Part shown: one piece after another, positions 7,316 through 16,759 of the stretch | How positions within the stretch are numbered: the first letter of the stretch is position 1 | How the letters are laid out: each line of letters starts with the position of its first letter | Assembly (NCBI RefSeq): GCF_002797895.1 | Contig: NZ_PGES01000001.1 | Coordinates: 1,550,001-1,614,000 of the forward strand | Length of the DNA stretch: 64,000 bases | Source: Janthinobacterium sp. 67 | GTDB lineage: Bacteria > Pseudomonadota > Gammaproteobacteria > Burkholderiales > Burkholderiaceae_D | Reading direction: 5' to 3' | The notes under the pieces: generated by a model | Databases searched by the model: none | What the model saw: the letters and a program-made list of their open reading frames with translations, nothing else | Told to the model about the DNA's origin: nothing | Made by a program: the position numbers and the translations under genes

Positions 7316-10300
7316 TTACTCGATGCTGAGCACGCCCTGGTCTGAACTCAGGTGCGTGCCCGTCCCTTCCTGCGCCTCGACCAGGCTCCTGGCAAAGGCG
7401 CTACCCGCCGTTGTCGACGTCAACGCATAATGGGCGCCCGGTTTCAATCCCGTGGCCAGGATGGCGCCGGCGGCCAGCGGCGAAGTCCAGTCCATGCGGG
7501 CGGCGGGCGCCACGTCGCGGTTGAACAGCACCTGCAGCTGACTGCCCAGCAACAGCGCCTCGGTGTTGGCCGCTGCCGCCAGGCGCCGCGCATCGGGCGG
7601 CTGGGCCGTGCCCGTGGCGCCATCATCGTTGGCGACAAACAGCGCGTGCAGGAAATATTCGGGGGCATTTACGGCGGGCGCGGTAGCCGATGTGACTTCC
7701 AGGCGCCAGACGCCCACATCCTCATTGGTGGTTTTTTGCTCGCTCTTTTGGGGTGGATGGTTGAACCACAGGTCGCTGCCATCGGCCTGGCGGCGGCGCA
7801 CCATGAAGCGGCAATCGCCGCTGCTGGGCATCGACTGGTTCGCCGTGACGGGGCTCATCTGTCTGCATTGTGTGCCATCATGATCGAGTCCGCCAACTTT
7901 ATGCACGACGGCATTTTCGGGCAGCATGGTTTGCACGATCAACATGCCGCCGCCATTGCGTACCGTGGCGATGCGCCGCTGTCCCGCGCTGTAGCCGAGC
8001 TTGTAGCGGCCATCCCCCAGATTGCTGGTACTGGCGGTATTGGCCGCCGTATCGTGCGCCGTATGCAGCAGGAAGGTGGCCGGCAAGCCGCGTTTGCTGC
8101 GCACGCTATCGAAGATCACCGTCACCGGCTTGGGCCAGAATGCGGGCTGACGCAGGAACAGCACTTGGCGCACGAAACCATTGTTGCGATCCAGCCGCAT
8201 TGCCGAATAGGCTTTGCTGGCATTACCACTGGTATAGGTATATTCCGGCGTATTTTCATAACGCACGATGCCATCGAGGGCATTGACGCCACCGGGCTTT
8301 ATCTCGTCTATCGTCGGATAGTTCTGTTGCAGCGCTTGCATCCACTGTCCGCCATCGCGGCTCAGGCCGCTCGTCCCCGTCATGAGACGCTCCGTCTGAT
8401 CGTCCGCCGTATCGTAGACCGTGATCGTGTTGTGCGCCACGCTGCGTGTGTAGTAATTCCACCAGTGCACGCTTTCATAGCTATCGTACAAGCCCGTATC
8501 GAGCAGCAATGGAGCCTTGTAATACAGCGCAAAACTGTTCTGGTCGGCGTGCTGGTGATTCTGTGCCGCGAACGAGGAGGATTTGAAATCCAGCAAAGTG
8601 GCATTCGCATAATCCCACGTGTCGCGCATCACTACCTGGCCCGACACGCGAAAATGGCGCGCCAGGGGCAAGCTTGCTATCGGCACGGCCGCCACTTCCG
8701 CCGGCCAGAACAAACGCTCCAGGATCTCGTCGTTCCAGTAAGTACGCTTGCCCACTTGCTCGCGGTAAAAAGACCAGGCCACGCCGTCATCGCCAGCACT
8801 GGCCACGCCGCGCGACAATTGTCCGAGCAGTGGATTAGCTACACGCAAATCATAAGTGTCCCCGCTGGCAGGAAAAAGACTGTCGCTACGCAAACCGTAG
8901 ATATACGGATAGAGCAGCTGCGCCTGCCAATCCGCCTGCAACAGCGGCGTGCCACTTGATTTATCGAGCGCCGTACGCCACAGCAACAAGCGCTCGGGGA
9001 TGCTCGACACGCCATAGGCAAAGCCCATCTGATGGCCGCCATCGGCCGAAATGGCGGCGCGCGCGGCCATGAAGCCCTTGTCGAAATGCGCATACGCCGT
9101 GTCGATCATCGGCACGACTTCGGGATACTCTTCCGCGATGGCCAGCAATCCCACCGCCATGTTTGTCACGGCACTAAAGGCGTGGCCACTGACATAGTAT
9201 TGGGCTACTGAGGGTCCATCAGTGCGGTTCCAGTGTTCATATATGGGTTTCTGCTCGCAATCGAAGACTGTACTCGTGTCGCGCAAGTGCTGCTTGCTGC
9301 CACACATGGATGCCACGAGATGGTCGCCCGCAACTGCCGTATTTTCAGCAGCAATCGTGTCCTTGATCCTCTGCGCCAGGGCGGACCGGTAAGATCCGGT
9401 ACCCATTGCGGCAGGCACATTCTCACTGCCCATCAGATCAAACAGCCAGTCATAGACGAGGCCCATGGCGGCCACCCTGCCGCCCATCGACCATTCATTG
9501 CCAGCGGGAAGCGGGCTCGCCAGCAACATGTCGACATACGTCAGCAGGCCCTGCTTGTATTTGTCCTGTTCCGTCAGCAGCCATGCCATGGACAGCAACT
9601 GCGCGCTTTCATAAATCGTTCCACGATGTCCGGTCTCCACCTTGCATGGTTTAGGGTAGTCGGACGACGTCGGTGCGATCGTGGCACAGCTGCGGATGTC
9701 CGCCAGGCGCATGTCGGCGGCATTACGGTAATCGGTCCAGGACTTTCTCAGACCGGTATCGAGCGACGCATATTGCATCAATTCCCGTCCCTGGCCGTCG
9801 CGCAAGATGAAATTACTCATGACTTCATTGCGCCGCGCACCGACATCGAATATCTGTTCGTTCGCAGTCCAGTCGGTGAACGGAGCGTCGGCATTCCCCC
9901 AAAATGCAGGCACCGATAGGCCATTGACCTTGATATTGATCGCATGCAGCTGGGTGTCCCACGCCACCCTGAGCTCGGTCCACGCGTCCGCCTTAAGATA
10001 AACGACGGTCGACGACATCGTTGTCGTGGTCGACGGAGATGTCGGCTTGCCGATAAACATAATTTGCAGACCGATCGTCCCGGGAGTGTCCCAGGCATCC
10101 ACATGACGGACGAGGATGGTGTTATTCGTGCCGCGGTACTGTCCAAAAATGGCTTGATCCCCGCCATCCTGGCTATCCTTGTGCTTTGCCAGCAAACTGA
10201 ATTGTATGCTGCCTTTGACTGCAGGAAATTTAGCGGATGGATAGTATGGCAATTGGCGTTTCAGGCCGTCAATTCCCGCCTGCGTCAGGAACAACCTGGG

Positions 10301-10453
10301 ATGCCCGGATTTGAGCGGCGCCGGCAGTTGCGCCATGGCCGACGATGCCATCACCACCAGCAGCAGACCCAAGCCCGCATGCCGCCATTTCTTTGCCAGT
10401 GCCCTCCGGCTCACGAGGGGGCAAGATTGCCTTGCCTTTGCCTGGAATGCCAT
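7316..10453 (-). CDS. secreted heparinase II/III-family polysaccharide lyase with lectin-like insert
   Basis: 1045 residues. A signal peptide (about residues 1-41, ending SSAMAQ) exports it. HPRLFLT at 51-57 opens the alpha-toroid domain typical of heparinase II/III-like lyases. Residues about 75-225 look like a concanavalin/LamG-type beta-sandwich inserted early in the toroid. The catalytic region near residue 630 carries NHQHADQNSF and, further on, SVAHNTITVYD, both characteristic of this family; a beta-rich C-terminal part follows. It likely cleaves an acidic polysaccharide by beta-elimination; the substrate is unknown. Base composition is visibly less GC-rich than the flanks, suggesting later acquisition. 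No transporter or sugar-degradation genes sit beside it. Confidence 0.85.
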   Translation of the reverse strand: MAFQAKARQSCPLVSRRALAKKWRHAGLGLLLVVMASSAMAQLPAPLKSGHPRLFLTQAGIDGLKRQLPYYPSAKFPAVKGSIQFSLLAKHKDSQDGGDQAIFGQYRGTNNTILVRHVDAWDTPGTIGLQIMFIGKPTSPSTTTTMSSTVVYLKADAWTELRVAWDTQLHAINIKVNGLSVPAFWGNADAPFTDWTANEQIFDVGARRNEVMSNFILRDGQGRELMQYASLDTGLRKSWTDYRNAADMRLADIRSCATIAPTSSDYPKPCKVETGHRGTIYESAQLLSMAWLLTEQDKYKQGLLTYVDMLLASPLPAGNEWSMGGRVAAMGLVYDWLFDLMGSENVPAAMGTGSYRSALAQRIKDTIAAENTAVAGDHLVASMCGSKQHLRDTSTVFDCEQKPIYEHWNRTDGPSVAQYYVSGHAFSAVTNMAVGLLAIAEEYPEVVPMIDTAYAHFDKGFMAARAAISADGGHQMGFAYGVSSIPERLLLWRTALDKSSGTPLLQADWQAQLLYPYIYGLRSDSLFPASGDTYDLRVANPLLGQLSRGVASAGDDGVAWSFYREQVGKRTYWNDEILERLFWPAEVAAVPIASLPLARHFRVSGQVVMRDTWDYANATLLDFKSSSFAAQNHQHADQNSFALYYKAPLLLDTGLYDSYESVHWWNYYTRSVAHNTITVYDTADDQTERLMTGTSGLSRDGGQWMQALQQNYPTIDEIKPGGVNALDGIVRYENTPEYTYTSGNASKAYSAMRLDRNNGFVRQVLFLRQPAFWPKPVTVIFDSVRSKRGLPATFLLHTAHDTAANTASTSNLGDGRYKLGYSAGQRRIATVRNGGGMLIVQTMLPENAVVHKVGGLDHDGTQCRQMSPVTANQSMPSSGDCRFMVRRRQADGSDLWFNHPPQKSEQKTTNEDVGVWRLEVTSATAPAVNAPEYFLHALFVANDDGATGTAQPPDARRLAAAANTEALLLGSQLQVLFNRDVAPAARMDWTSPLAAGAILATGLKPGAHYALTSTTAGSAFARSLVEAQEGTGTHLSSDQGVLSIE

Positions 10454-10627
10454 GCACTTCCTCTATTCAATATGCAGAATTATCAAAAAAATATCTACGG
10501 CATAATGCCATGAATATTTCTTGATTGATAATAAATTTACAATGAAGAGAAATAAAATATAAGGAAGGACGCTATTTAAGAAAATTAATATTTCTTGAGA
10601 AAAATAAGCAATTCCCCAGCCGCATCA
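10454..10627. promoter_or_regulatory. AT-rich upstream region of the lyase gene with a 12-bp direct repeat
   Basis: This strongly AT-rich gap precedes the leftward lyase gene. The 12-mer AATATTTCTTGA occurs twice, at 10513-10524 and 10587-10598, exactly 74 bases apart (about seven helical turns). That spacing fits two sites for one DNA-binding protein, but no regulator is identified nearby. Confidence 0.4.
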
Positions 10628-11116
10628 TCACGGCTCGCCAGCCCGGTGCCCCATCGCATGCGTGGCCATCTTCAGGTACAGGAAGGACTGCTCCTCGCTA
10701 TGCGCATAGCCCATCTGCCCTTCGGCCAGGGCGACGGATTTCTGCTGCAGCGCTTCCGGGTAGTCCAGGTCGCAGGCGGCGTCGAGCCAGTAACGCGCCC
10801 TGGCCTCGTCGCTTTCGAGCAGCATGTTCGCCGCGATGAACATGGCGGGCGCCACGCCCCGTTGTGCGGCCAGTTCCAGCCAGCGCAGCGCGGCGGCGCC
10901 GTCCTGCGGGCCGCCCGTGCCGTTCTTGTGCATCAGGCCCAGGTAATATGCGGCAGGACCGCTGCCCTGCCCCGCCGCCTGTTCGAACAGGGCGCGCGCC
11001 TGCGGCTGGGTCGATTCACCCGCGCGCATCAGCACCTTGGCCCGGGCCGTGACATCGGGCGCGGCCACAACGGGCGACGCCAGCGCGGCGGCCAGCAGCA
11101 AGTTTGCCAGCATCAT
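10628..11116 (-). CDS. Sel1-repeat protein with signal peptide
   Basis: 162 residues. An N-terminal signal peptide (residues 1 to about 18, ending VVAAP) points to the periplasm. Two to three Sel1-like repeats follow, for example AAYYLGLMHKNGTGGPQDGA and ALRWLELAAQRGVAPAMF. Sel1 repeats form helical solenoids used for protein-protein contacts. The ATG overlaps the stop of the cpdB-like gene as ATGA, so the two are translationally coupled. The specific role is unknown. Confidence 0.8.
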   Translation of the reverse strand: MMLANLLLAAALASPVVAAPDVTARAKVLMRAGESTQPQARALFEQAAGQGSGPAAYYLGLMHKNGTGGPQDGAAALRWLELAAQRGVAPAMFIAANMLLESDEARARYWLDAACDLDYPEALQQKSVALAEGQMGYAHSEEQSFLYLKMATHAMGHRAGEP

Positions 11117-13134
11117 TTCGACAAATCGAGCTGGTACAGCGCGAAGCCCTTGCCCGCGCCATCATCGGGCTTGAGCTGCGTGACGTTGTCGATGCCGGCC
11201 GCCTTGGCCAGGTCGATCACGCCCGGCGCCGAGTGGAAGACCACGGGGCCTTTGGTGACGGCCTTGGCGAAGCGCCAGCTGCGTGCCGAGCCGTTTTTCG
11301 CGCGCGTCAGGTTTTTCTCTTGCGTGACGTAGGCGATCAGCAGTTCGCGGTTGTTGTCGGGCGAGGCCACCACCGTCTTGCTGCCGTCCAGGCCAGGGAA
11401 ATTGCCGCCGCCGCTGGCGCGGTAGTTATTGGTTGCGATCAAAAACTCCTGGCTGGCGTCCACCGGCTTGCCCTTGTACGTGAGCGCCTGGATGCGCTGA
11501 CCGGGCTGTTGCGTGACGTCGATCTGGTAACGCACGTCGGCGCTCGTGATGGCGTCGAAGTTGTAGCTCGGGTGGGCCGTGTTGACCAGTTCCTGCGCTT
11601 CCAGCCGGTTCGGGTCGATGGTATTGAAACGCTGCGCCGACTGTTCCAGCCAGGCCTTCAGGTCCGCACCGTTCATCTTCACGCCATACAGCGCGTTCGG
11701 ATACAGATACAGATCGGCCGCATTATTCAACGCCACATTGCCCGCCTTGACGTCCGTGTAGTCGGACACGCCGGCCGAGCCGCTCTTGAACGGCGACGAC
11801 ATCGACAGCACGGGCAGATGCGCGTACTGCGGCAAGTTCGCCTTCACGTAGGCGGCAAGATAACTCGATTGCGCCTGGTTCACCACTTCGATGGCGCTCA
11901 CGTCGCCCACGTCGGCGAAATACGTCGACATGCGGAAATCCGTGGCACCAACCGGCGTCTGCACGTAGGCAATCGTCGCCGCGTGCTCCTCGGCCACCAG
12001 TTTGGCGATGGCAGGATCGGGCTGGACGTAACTCTTGTCCGCGTTCTGGATGCCGCGCGCTTCCACCGTCGTGGCGCTCTTGTCGACGACCCACTGCTTG
12101 CCGTCGTGGCGCAGATGCAGGCCGATCACGCCCAGGTGCTTGCCCCACAAATTGGCCATCACGGTCGGCACGCCGTTCACCAGCCCTTTGACCTTGTCGA
12201 CGCCGGGCAAATTAAACTGCGGCACCGTGCTGGCCGCGTTCGGGAACAGCTGGTGCGAGTGGCCGATCAGCATGGCGTCCACGCCCGGCACTTGCGACAG
12301 GTAGTAATTACCGTTTTCCATGGTCGGCGAATACGGGCTGTCATCGAGACCGCCGTGCGAAATGGCCACCACCAGTTCGGCGCCCTTGGCGCGCATCTCG
12401 GGGATGAATTTTTCCGCCGTCTCGCGCACGCCCTGCGTGTAGACGCGCCCTTCCAGCCAGCGCTTGTCCCAGGCCATGATGGTAGGCGGCGCAAAGCTGA
12501 TGATGCCCACCTTCACGCTGCTCGTCACGGGCTTGCCATCGGGACCGGTGGCCGTGATCTGCTTGTCGATGATGTGATATGGCGCAAACAGGGGTTTACC
12601 CGTCCTGACGCTGTAGACGTTGGCCAGCACTTGCGGGAACGCGGGGCCGGCGCAGCGCGGTTTGCCGGCGTCGACGCTGTCGACGTCAAACTGGTTGCCC
12701 GTCACCTGGCTCAGGAACGCCAGGCCGTAGTTGAATTCGTGGTTGCCGATGCCGCTGCCGTCCACTTTCAGCAAATTCATCGCCTTGTAGATGGCCAGGG
12801 TCTGGTCGCAGGCCAGCGGTTTTACCAATGCCTGGTAGTCGGCCAGCGCCGTGCCCTGGATAGTGTCGCCGTTGTCGAGCAACAGATTGTTCGGGAATTG
12901 CGCACGTGCCTGGGCGATCAGGGCCGCCGTGCGTTCCAGGCCGATCGACGGCTCCGCCTGCAGCTTGTAGTAATCATAACTGAGCACATTCGCGTGCAAG
13001 TCCGTCGTCTCGAGCAGGGCCAGGGTGGCGCTGCTGCCAGCCGGCGGCTGGACCGGTCCGGTGGCGGCGGATGGCAAGGCGCCGCAGCCGGCCAGCAGCA
13101 GCGGCAACAGGGCGAGACGGGGAGATTGAAGCAT
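11113..13134 (-). CDS. cpdB: 2',3'-cyclic-nucleotide 2'-phosphodiesterase/3'-nucleotidase, predicted lipoprotein
   Basis: 673 residues from ATG 13134, preceded by AGGA. A longer reading from 13224 lacks a leader and is rejected. Residues 1-17 end in LLAGC, a lipobox, so the enzyme is probably membrane-anchored rather than free in the periplasm as in E. coli. Metallophosphatase motifs appear in order: ETTDLHANV, LDNGDTIQGT, GIGNHEFNYG, a SHGG segment and GHSHQLFP. The C-terminal half is the 5'-nucleotidase substrate-binding domain. It would salvage nucleotides by hydrolysing 2',3'-cyclic and 3'-nucleotides. The Sel1 gene overlaps its stop. Confidence 0.9.
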   Translation of the reverse strand: MLQSPRLALLPLLLAGCGALPSAATGPVQPPAGSSATLALLETTDLHANVLSYDYYKLQAEPSIGLERTAALIAQARAQFPNNLLLDNGDTIQGTALADYQALVKPLACDQTLAIYKAMNLLKVDGSGIGNHEFNYGLAFLSQVTGNQFDVDSVDAGKPRCAGPAFPQVLANVYSVRTGKPLFAPYHIIDKQITATGPDGKPVTSSVKVGIISFAPPTIMAWDKRWLEGRVYTQGVRETAEKFIPEMRAKGAELVVAISHGGLDDSPYSPTMENGNYYLSQVPGVDAMLIGHSHQLFPNAASTVPQFNLPGVDKVKGLVNGVPTVMANLWGKHLGVIGLHLRHDGKQWVVDKSATTVEARGIQNADKSYVQPDPAIAKLVAEEHAATIAYVQTPVGATDFRMSTYFADVGDVSAIEVVNQAQSSYLAAYVKANLPQYAHLPVLSMSSPFKSGSAGVSDYTDVKAGNVALNNAADLYLYPNALYGVKMNGADLKAWLEQSAQRFNTIDPNRLEAQELVNTAHPSYNFDAITSADVRYQIDVTQQPGQRIQALTYKGKPVDASQEFLIATNNYRASGGGNFPGLDGSKTVVASPDNNRELLIAYVTQEKNLTRAKNGSARSWRFAKAVTKGPVVFHSAPGVIDLAKAAGIDNVTQLKPDDGAGKGFALYQLDLSK

Positions 13135-13294
13135 GATGTATTCCTGTGGAAAGACAATATCGCCAGCATCATACGCAGCACGCCAGCCCCTATCAAGGCA
13201 TAAATATTGTCGCAAATACAGCAAAATGACGATTTTATTGCCCCGGACGCCATCGATTCGGCGCCGTCGGCATCAGAAACGCGCCGCGCTCGCG

Positions 13295-13300
13295 TATAAT
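13295..13300 (+). promoter_or_regulatory. -10 box of the prfB operon
   Basis: A perfect TATAAT lies 36 bases before the prfB start codon. No good -35 hexamer is visible at the standard distance. Confidence 0.55.
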
Positions 13301-13336
13301 TCAGGGTTTGATTTCACCATAGAAGACCAGAACATT

Positions 13337-14441
13337 ATGGAAGCCGAACGCATCAATATCATCTCCGCCCTGCTCAACGACCTGACGGTCCGCGAAGCCG
13401 AACTTCGGAGGTATCTTTGACTTCACTGTCAAGTCGGAGAAACTAGAGCAAGTCAACGAAGAACTGGAAGATCCTACCGTCTGGAACGATCCCAAGCGCG
13501 CCCAGGACCTCGGTAAAGAGAAGAAGGCGCTGGAAGCCATCGTCTTCACCCTGGCCAAGGCCGATGCCGACCTGCGCGACACCCGCGACCTGTTCGACAT
13601 GGCCCGCGAAGAAGGCGACGACGACACGCTCGAAGCGATCGAGCAGGACGTGCAGGAAATCCGCAAGGTCATCGAAAGCATGGAATTCCGCCGGATGTTC
13701 AACAATCCGATGGACCCGAACAACTGCTTCATCGACATCCAGGCCGGCGCCGGCGGTACGGAAGCCCAGGACTGGGCGTCGATGCTGCTGCGCCAGTACC
13801 TGCGCTATTGCGAACGCAAGGGCTTCAAGGTCGAGATCCTCGAGCAGTCCGACGGCGAGGTCGCCGGCATCAAGACGGCCACCCTGAAGGTCGAGGGCGA
13901 TCACGCCTACGGCTTCCTGCGCACGGAAACGGGCGTGCACCGCCTCGTGCGCAAGTCGCCATTCGACTCGGCCAACGGCCGCCATACCTCGTTTACGTCG
14001 CTGTTCGTGTATCCGGAAGTCGACGATTCGATCGAGATCGACGTCAACCCGGCCGATATCCGCGTCGATACCTACCGCGCGTCGGGCGCCGGTGGTCAGC
14101 ACATCAATAAAACCGACTCCGCCGTCCGCATGACCCACGCGCCGACCGGCATCGTGGTGCAGTGCCAGAACGACCGTTCGCAGCACCGCAACCGCGCCGA
14201 AGCGATGGAAATGCTGAAAGCGAAGCTGTACGAGCATGAACTGCGCAAGCGCATGAGCGAGCAGCAAAAGCTGGAAGACTCGAAGACGGACGTGGGCTGG
14301 GGTCACCAGATCCGCTCCTACGTGCTGGACCAGTCCCGCATCAAGGACTTGCGCACCGGTTTCGAGACGGGCAATACCAAGGGCGTGCTCGATGGCGACA
14401 TCGACGACTTCATCTCCGCCTCGCTCAAGCAAGGCGTATAA
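13337..14441 (+). CDS. prfB: peptide chain release factor 2, with programmed +1 frameshift
   Basis: RF2 recognises UGA and UAA stops and triggers release of the finished protein on the ribosome. The gene is read in two frames: 27 codons from ATG 13337 to an in-frame TGA at 13418, then, after a +1 shift, 340 codons to TAA 14441 (367 residues in all). The tripeptide anticodon SPF is present in [12 protein letters not shown], and the catalytic GGQ loop in [15 protein letters not shown]. The low RF2 level that lets ribosomes shift rather than stop makes this an autoregulatory loop. It leads an operon with a HAD phosphatase gene (2 bases on) and lysS, an arrangement common for prfB-lysS. Confidence 0.97.
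13406..13421 (+). promoter_or_regulatory. RF2 programmed frameshift site
   Basis: The slippery CTT followed by TGA and C (13415-13421) is the canonical site, preceded by an internal Shine-Dalgarno-like GGAGG at 13408-13412 that promotes the +1 shift. After the shift the codon GAC at 13419 is read. Sequence and spacing match the well-known E. coli element closely. Confidence 0.95.
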
Positions 14442-14443
14442 GG

Positions 14444-15139
14444 ATGAATGCAGCCGCCCCAGCGCAGCGCGCCTTCCTGTTCGACATGGATGGCACGATC
14501 GTCGACAACATGGCCTTCCACACGACATCGTGGCTGGCGTTCTTTGAACGCCACGGCCATGCGCTGGATGCGGACGCCTTTTTCCGCGACACGGCGGGAC
14601 GCCATGGCCGCGAAATCATCGCCAAGTACCTGGGCGAGGACGCCGACCACGTCACCCTGCTCGCTGAAAAGGAAATCGTCTACCGCGAACTGTATGGCCC
14701 GCACCTGGCCACGGTCGCCGGCTTCGACGCCCTGACGGCCAGCGCGCGCCACAACAATGTCGCGCTGGTGGTCGGTTCGGCGGCGCCGACGGAAAACATC
14801 GATTTCACGCTCGACGGCCTGGACCTGCGCCAGCGTTTCGACGCCATCGTCGGCGCCTCTGACGTGGAACGGGGCAAGCCGCACCCGGACGTTTTCCTGA
14901 AGGGTGCGCAGCTGGCCGGCGCGCTGCCGCACAACTGCATCGTCTTTGAAGACGCGCCCCTGGGCGTGGAAGCGGCGCGCCGCGCCGGCATGCGCGCCGT
15001 GGTGCTCACCACCACCCTGCCGGCCGAAGCATTTGCCGCCTTCGACAACGTCATTGCCATCGTGCCGGATTTCTCCGCGCTCGACGTCGACGCACTGTTT
15101 GCCAGCGTGGCGCCTGCGCTGGCGCCACATCATCAATAA
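14444..15139 (+). CDS. HAD-superfamily phosphatase, beta-phosphoglucomutase-like
   Basis: 231 residues. HAD motif I is FDMDGTIVDN near residues 13-22 (nucleophile Asp). Motif II is reached at VVGSAAP, and the later GKPHPDVFLK and FEDAPLGVEAA give the Lys and acidic metal ligands. A helical cap lies between motifs I and II. Members hydrolyse or isomerise small phosphorylated metabolites; the substrate here is unknown. It starts 2 bases after prfB and ends 18 bases before lysS, so it is almost certainly co-transcribed and may be a housekeeping metabolite-repair enzyme. Confidence 0.85.
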   Translation: MNAAAPAQRAFLFDMDGTIVDNMAFHTTSWLAFFERHGHALDADAFFRDTAGRHGREIIAKYLGEDADHVTLLAEKEIVYRELYGPHLATVAGFDALTASARHNNVALVVGSAAPTENIDFTLDGLDLRQRFDAIVGASDVERGKPHPDVFLKGAQLAGALPHNCIVFEDAPLGVEAARRAGMRAVVLTTTLPAEAFAAFDNVIAIVPDFSALDVDALFASVAPALAPHHQ

Positions 15140-15157
15140 TCACCAACGAAGAACACC

Positions 15158-16687
15158 ATGACTACGGATATCCAAGAACAAGCCGCCGCACCCGATGAAA
15201 ACAAGATCATCGCCGAGCGCCGCGTCAAGCTGGCAGCACTGCGCGAACAAGGCGTCGCCTTCCCAAACGACTTCCGCCCCGAGCACAAGGCGGCCGACCT
15301 GCACGCGCAATACGGCGGCAAGACGCGTGAAGAACTGGAAGAAAACCCCGTACACGTGGTGCTGGCCGGCCGCATGATGCTCAAGCGCGAAGCGGGCAAG
15401 AAAGCCGCTTTCGCCACCCTGCAGGACGCTTCCGGCCCGAAGGCCGACGGCCGCATCCAGATCTACGCCACCCTGGACCTCACCGGCGAAGCGGCCATGG
15501 CCGCCCTGCACCACTATGACCTGGGCGATATCCTGGGCGTGCAAGGCACCCTGTTCAAGACCAAGACGGACGAACTGACCATCAAGGTCACGCAACTGCG
15601 TCTGATCACCAAGTCGCTGCGCCCGTTGCCGGACAAATTCCACGGCCTGGCCGACCAGGAAACGAAGTACCGCCAGCGCTACGTCGACCTGATCATGAAC
15701 GAAGAGACGCGCCGCACCTTCAAGGCCCGCACCGCCGCCATCTCGTCGATCCGCCGCTTCATGGAAAAGAACGAGTTCATGGAAGTGGAAACACCGATGC
15801 TGCACACGATCCCTGGCGGCGCGGCGGCAAAACCGTTCATCACGCACCACAATGCGCTGGACATGCAGATGTTCCTGCGTATCGCGCCCGAGCTATACCT
15901 GAAGCGCTTGGTGGTAGGCGGCTTCGATCGCGTGTTCGAGATCAACCGCAACTTCCGCAACGAAGGCGTGTCGATCCGTCACAACCCGGAATTCACGATG
16001 ATGGAATTCTACGCGGCCTACACCGACTACAAATGGCTGATGGACTTCACGGAAGCCGTCATCCGCCAGGCCGCCATCGACGCGCACGGCACCGCCACCC
16101 TGACCTACGGCGGCCGCGAACTGGACCTGGCAAAACCGTTCCACCGCCTGACCATCGTCGAAGCGATCAACAAGTACGCGCCTGGCTACACGCCGGAGCA
16201 GCTGAACGATGCGGACTTCATCAAGGAAGAGCTGAAGAAATTCGGCGTCAAGCCGTTCGCCACGGCCGGCCTGGGCGCGCTGCAACTGGCGCTGTTCGAA
16301 GAAACGGCTGAAGCGCAGCTGTGGGAACCGACCTACATCATCGACTACCCGGTCGAAGTGTCGCCACTGGCGCGCGCTTCCGACACGGTGGCCGGCATCA
16401 CCGAACGCTTCGAGCTGTTCATGGTGGGCCGCGAAATCGCCAACGGTTTCTCCGAGTTGAACGATGCGGAAGACCAGTCGGCCCGCTTCCTGGCGCAAGT
16501 GGCCGCCAAGGACGCCGGCGATGAAGAGGCGATGTTCTACGACGCCGACTACATCCGTGCGCTGGAATACGGCATGCCGCCAGCCGGCGGCTGCGGCATC
16601 GGCATCGACCGCCTGATGATGATCATCACGGATTCGCCGAACATCCGCGACGTCCTGCTGTTCCCTCACCTGCGCCGCGAAGAATAA
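15158..16687 (+). CDS. lysS: lysyl-tRNA synthetase, class II
   Basis: 509 residues, normal for bacterial LysRS. An N-terminal OB-fold tRNA-binding domain (about residues 60-155) is followed by the class II core: motif 2 in [19 protein letters not shown] and motif 3 in [13 protein letters not shown] near the C-terminus. The enzyme charges tRNA-Lys in the cytoplasm. It is the last gene of the prfB operon and is followed by an intrinsic terminator. Confidence 0.97.
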   Translation: MTTDIQEQAAAPDENKIIAERRVKLAALREQGVAFPNDFRPEHKAADLHAQYGGKTREELEENPVHVVLAGRMMLKREAGKKAAFATLQDASGPKADGRIQIYATLDLTGEAAMAALHHYDLGDILGVQGTLFKTKTDELTIKVTQLRLITKSLRPLPDKFHGLADQETKYRQRYVDLIMNEETRRTFKARTAAISSIRRFMEKNEFMEVETPMLHTIPGGAAAKPFITHHNALDMQMFLRIAPELYLKRLVVGGFDRVFEINRNFRNEGVSIRHNPEFTMMEFYAAYTDYKWLMDFTEAVIRQAAIDAHGTATLTYGGRELDLAKPFHRLTIVEAINKYAPGYTPEQLNDADFIKEELKKFGVKPFATAGLGALQLALFEETAEAQLWEPTYIIDYPVEVSPLARASDTVAGITERFELFMVGREIANGFSELNDAEDQSARFLAQVAAKDAGDEEAMFYDADYIRALEYGMPPAGGCGIGIDRLMMIITDSPNIRDVLLFPHLRREE

Positions 16688-16703
16688 TCACGGGCGCAAG
16701 CCA

Positions 16704-16743
16704 ATAAAAAGCCGCCTGATTTTGCGATCAGGCGGCTTTTTTA
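16704..16743. terminator. bidirectional intrinsic terminator, lysS / sugar-acid operon
   Basis: A 15-bp perfect stem (16706-16720 with 16727-16741, loop TTTGCG) is flanked by A-rich and T-rich tails on opposite sides. It therefore terminates both the rightward lysS operon and the leftward sugar-acid operon, whose genes converge here. Confidence 0.92.
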
Positions 16744-16759
16744 TTTGTGCGGGCGGTCG

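Noticed and set aside
11104..13203. Plus-strand frame of 699 codons opposite cpdB
   Set aside because: Antisense shadow of the cpdB gene, whose metallophosphatase motifs are unmistakable.
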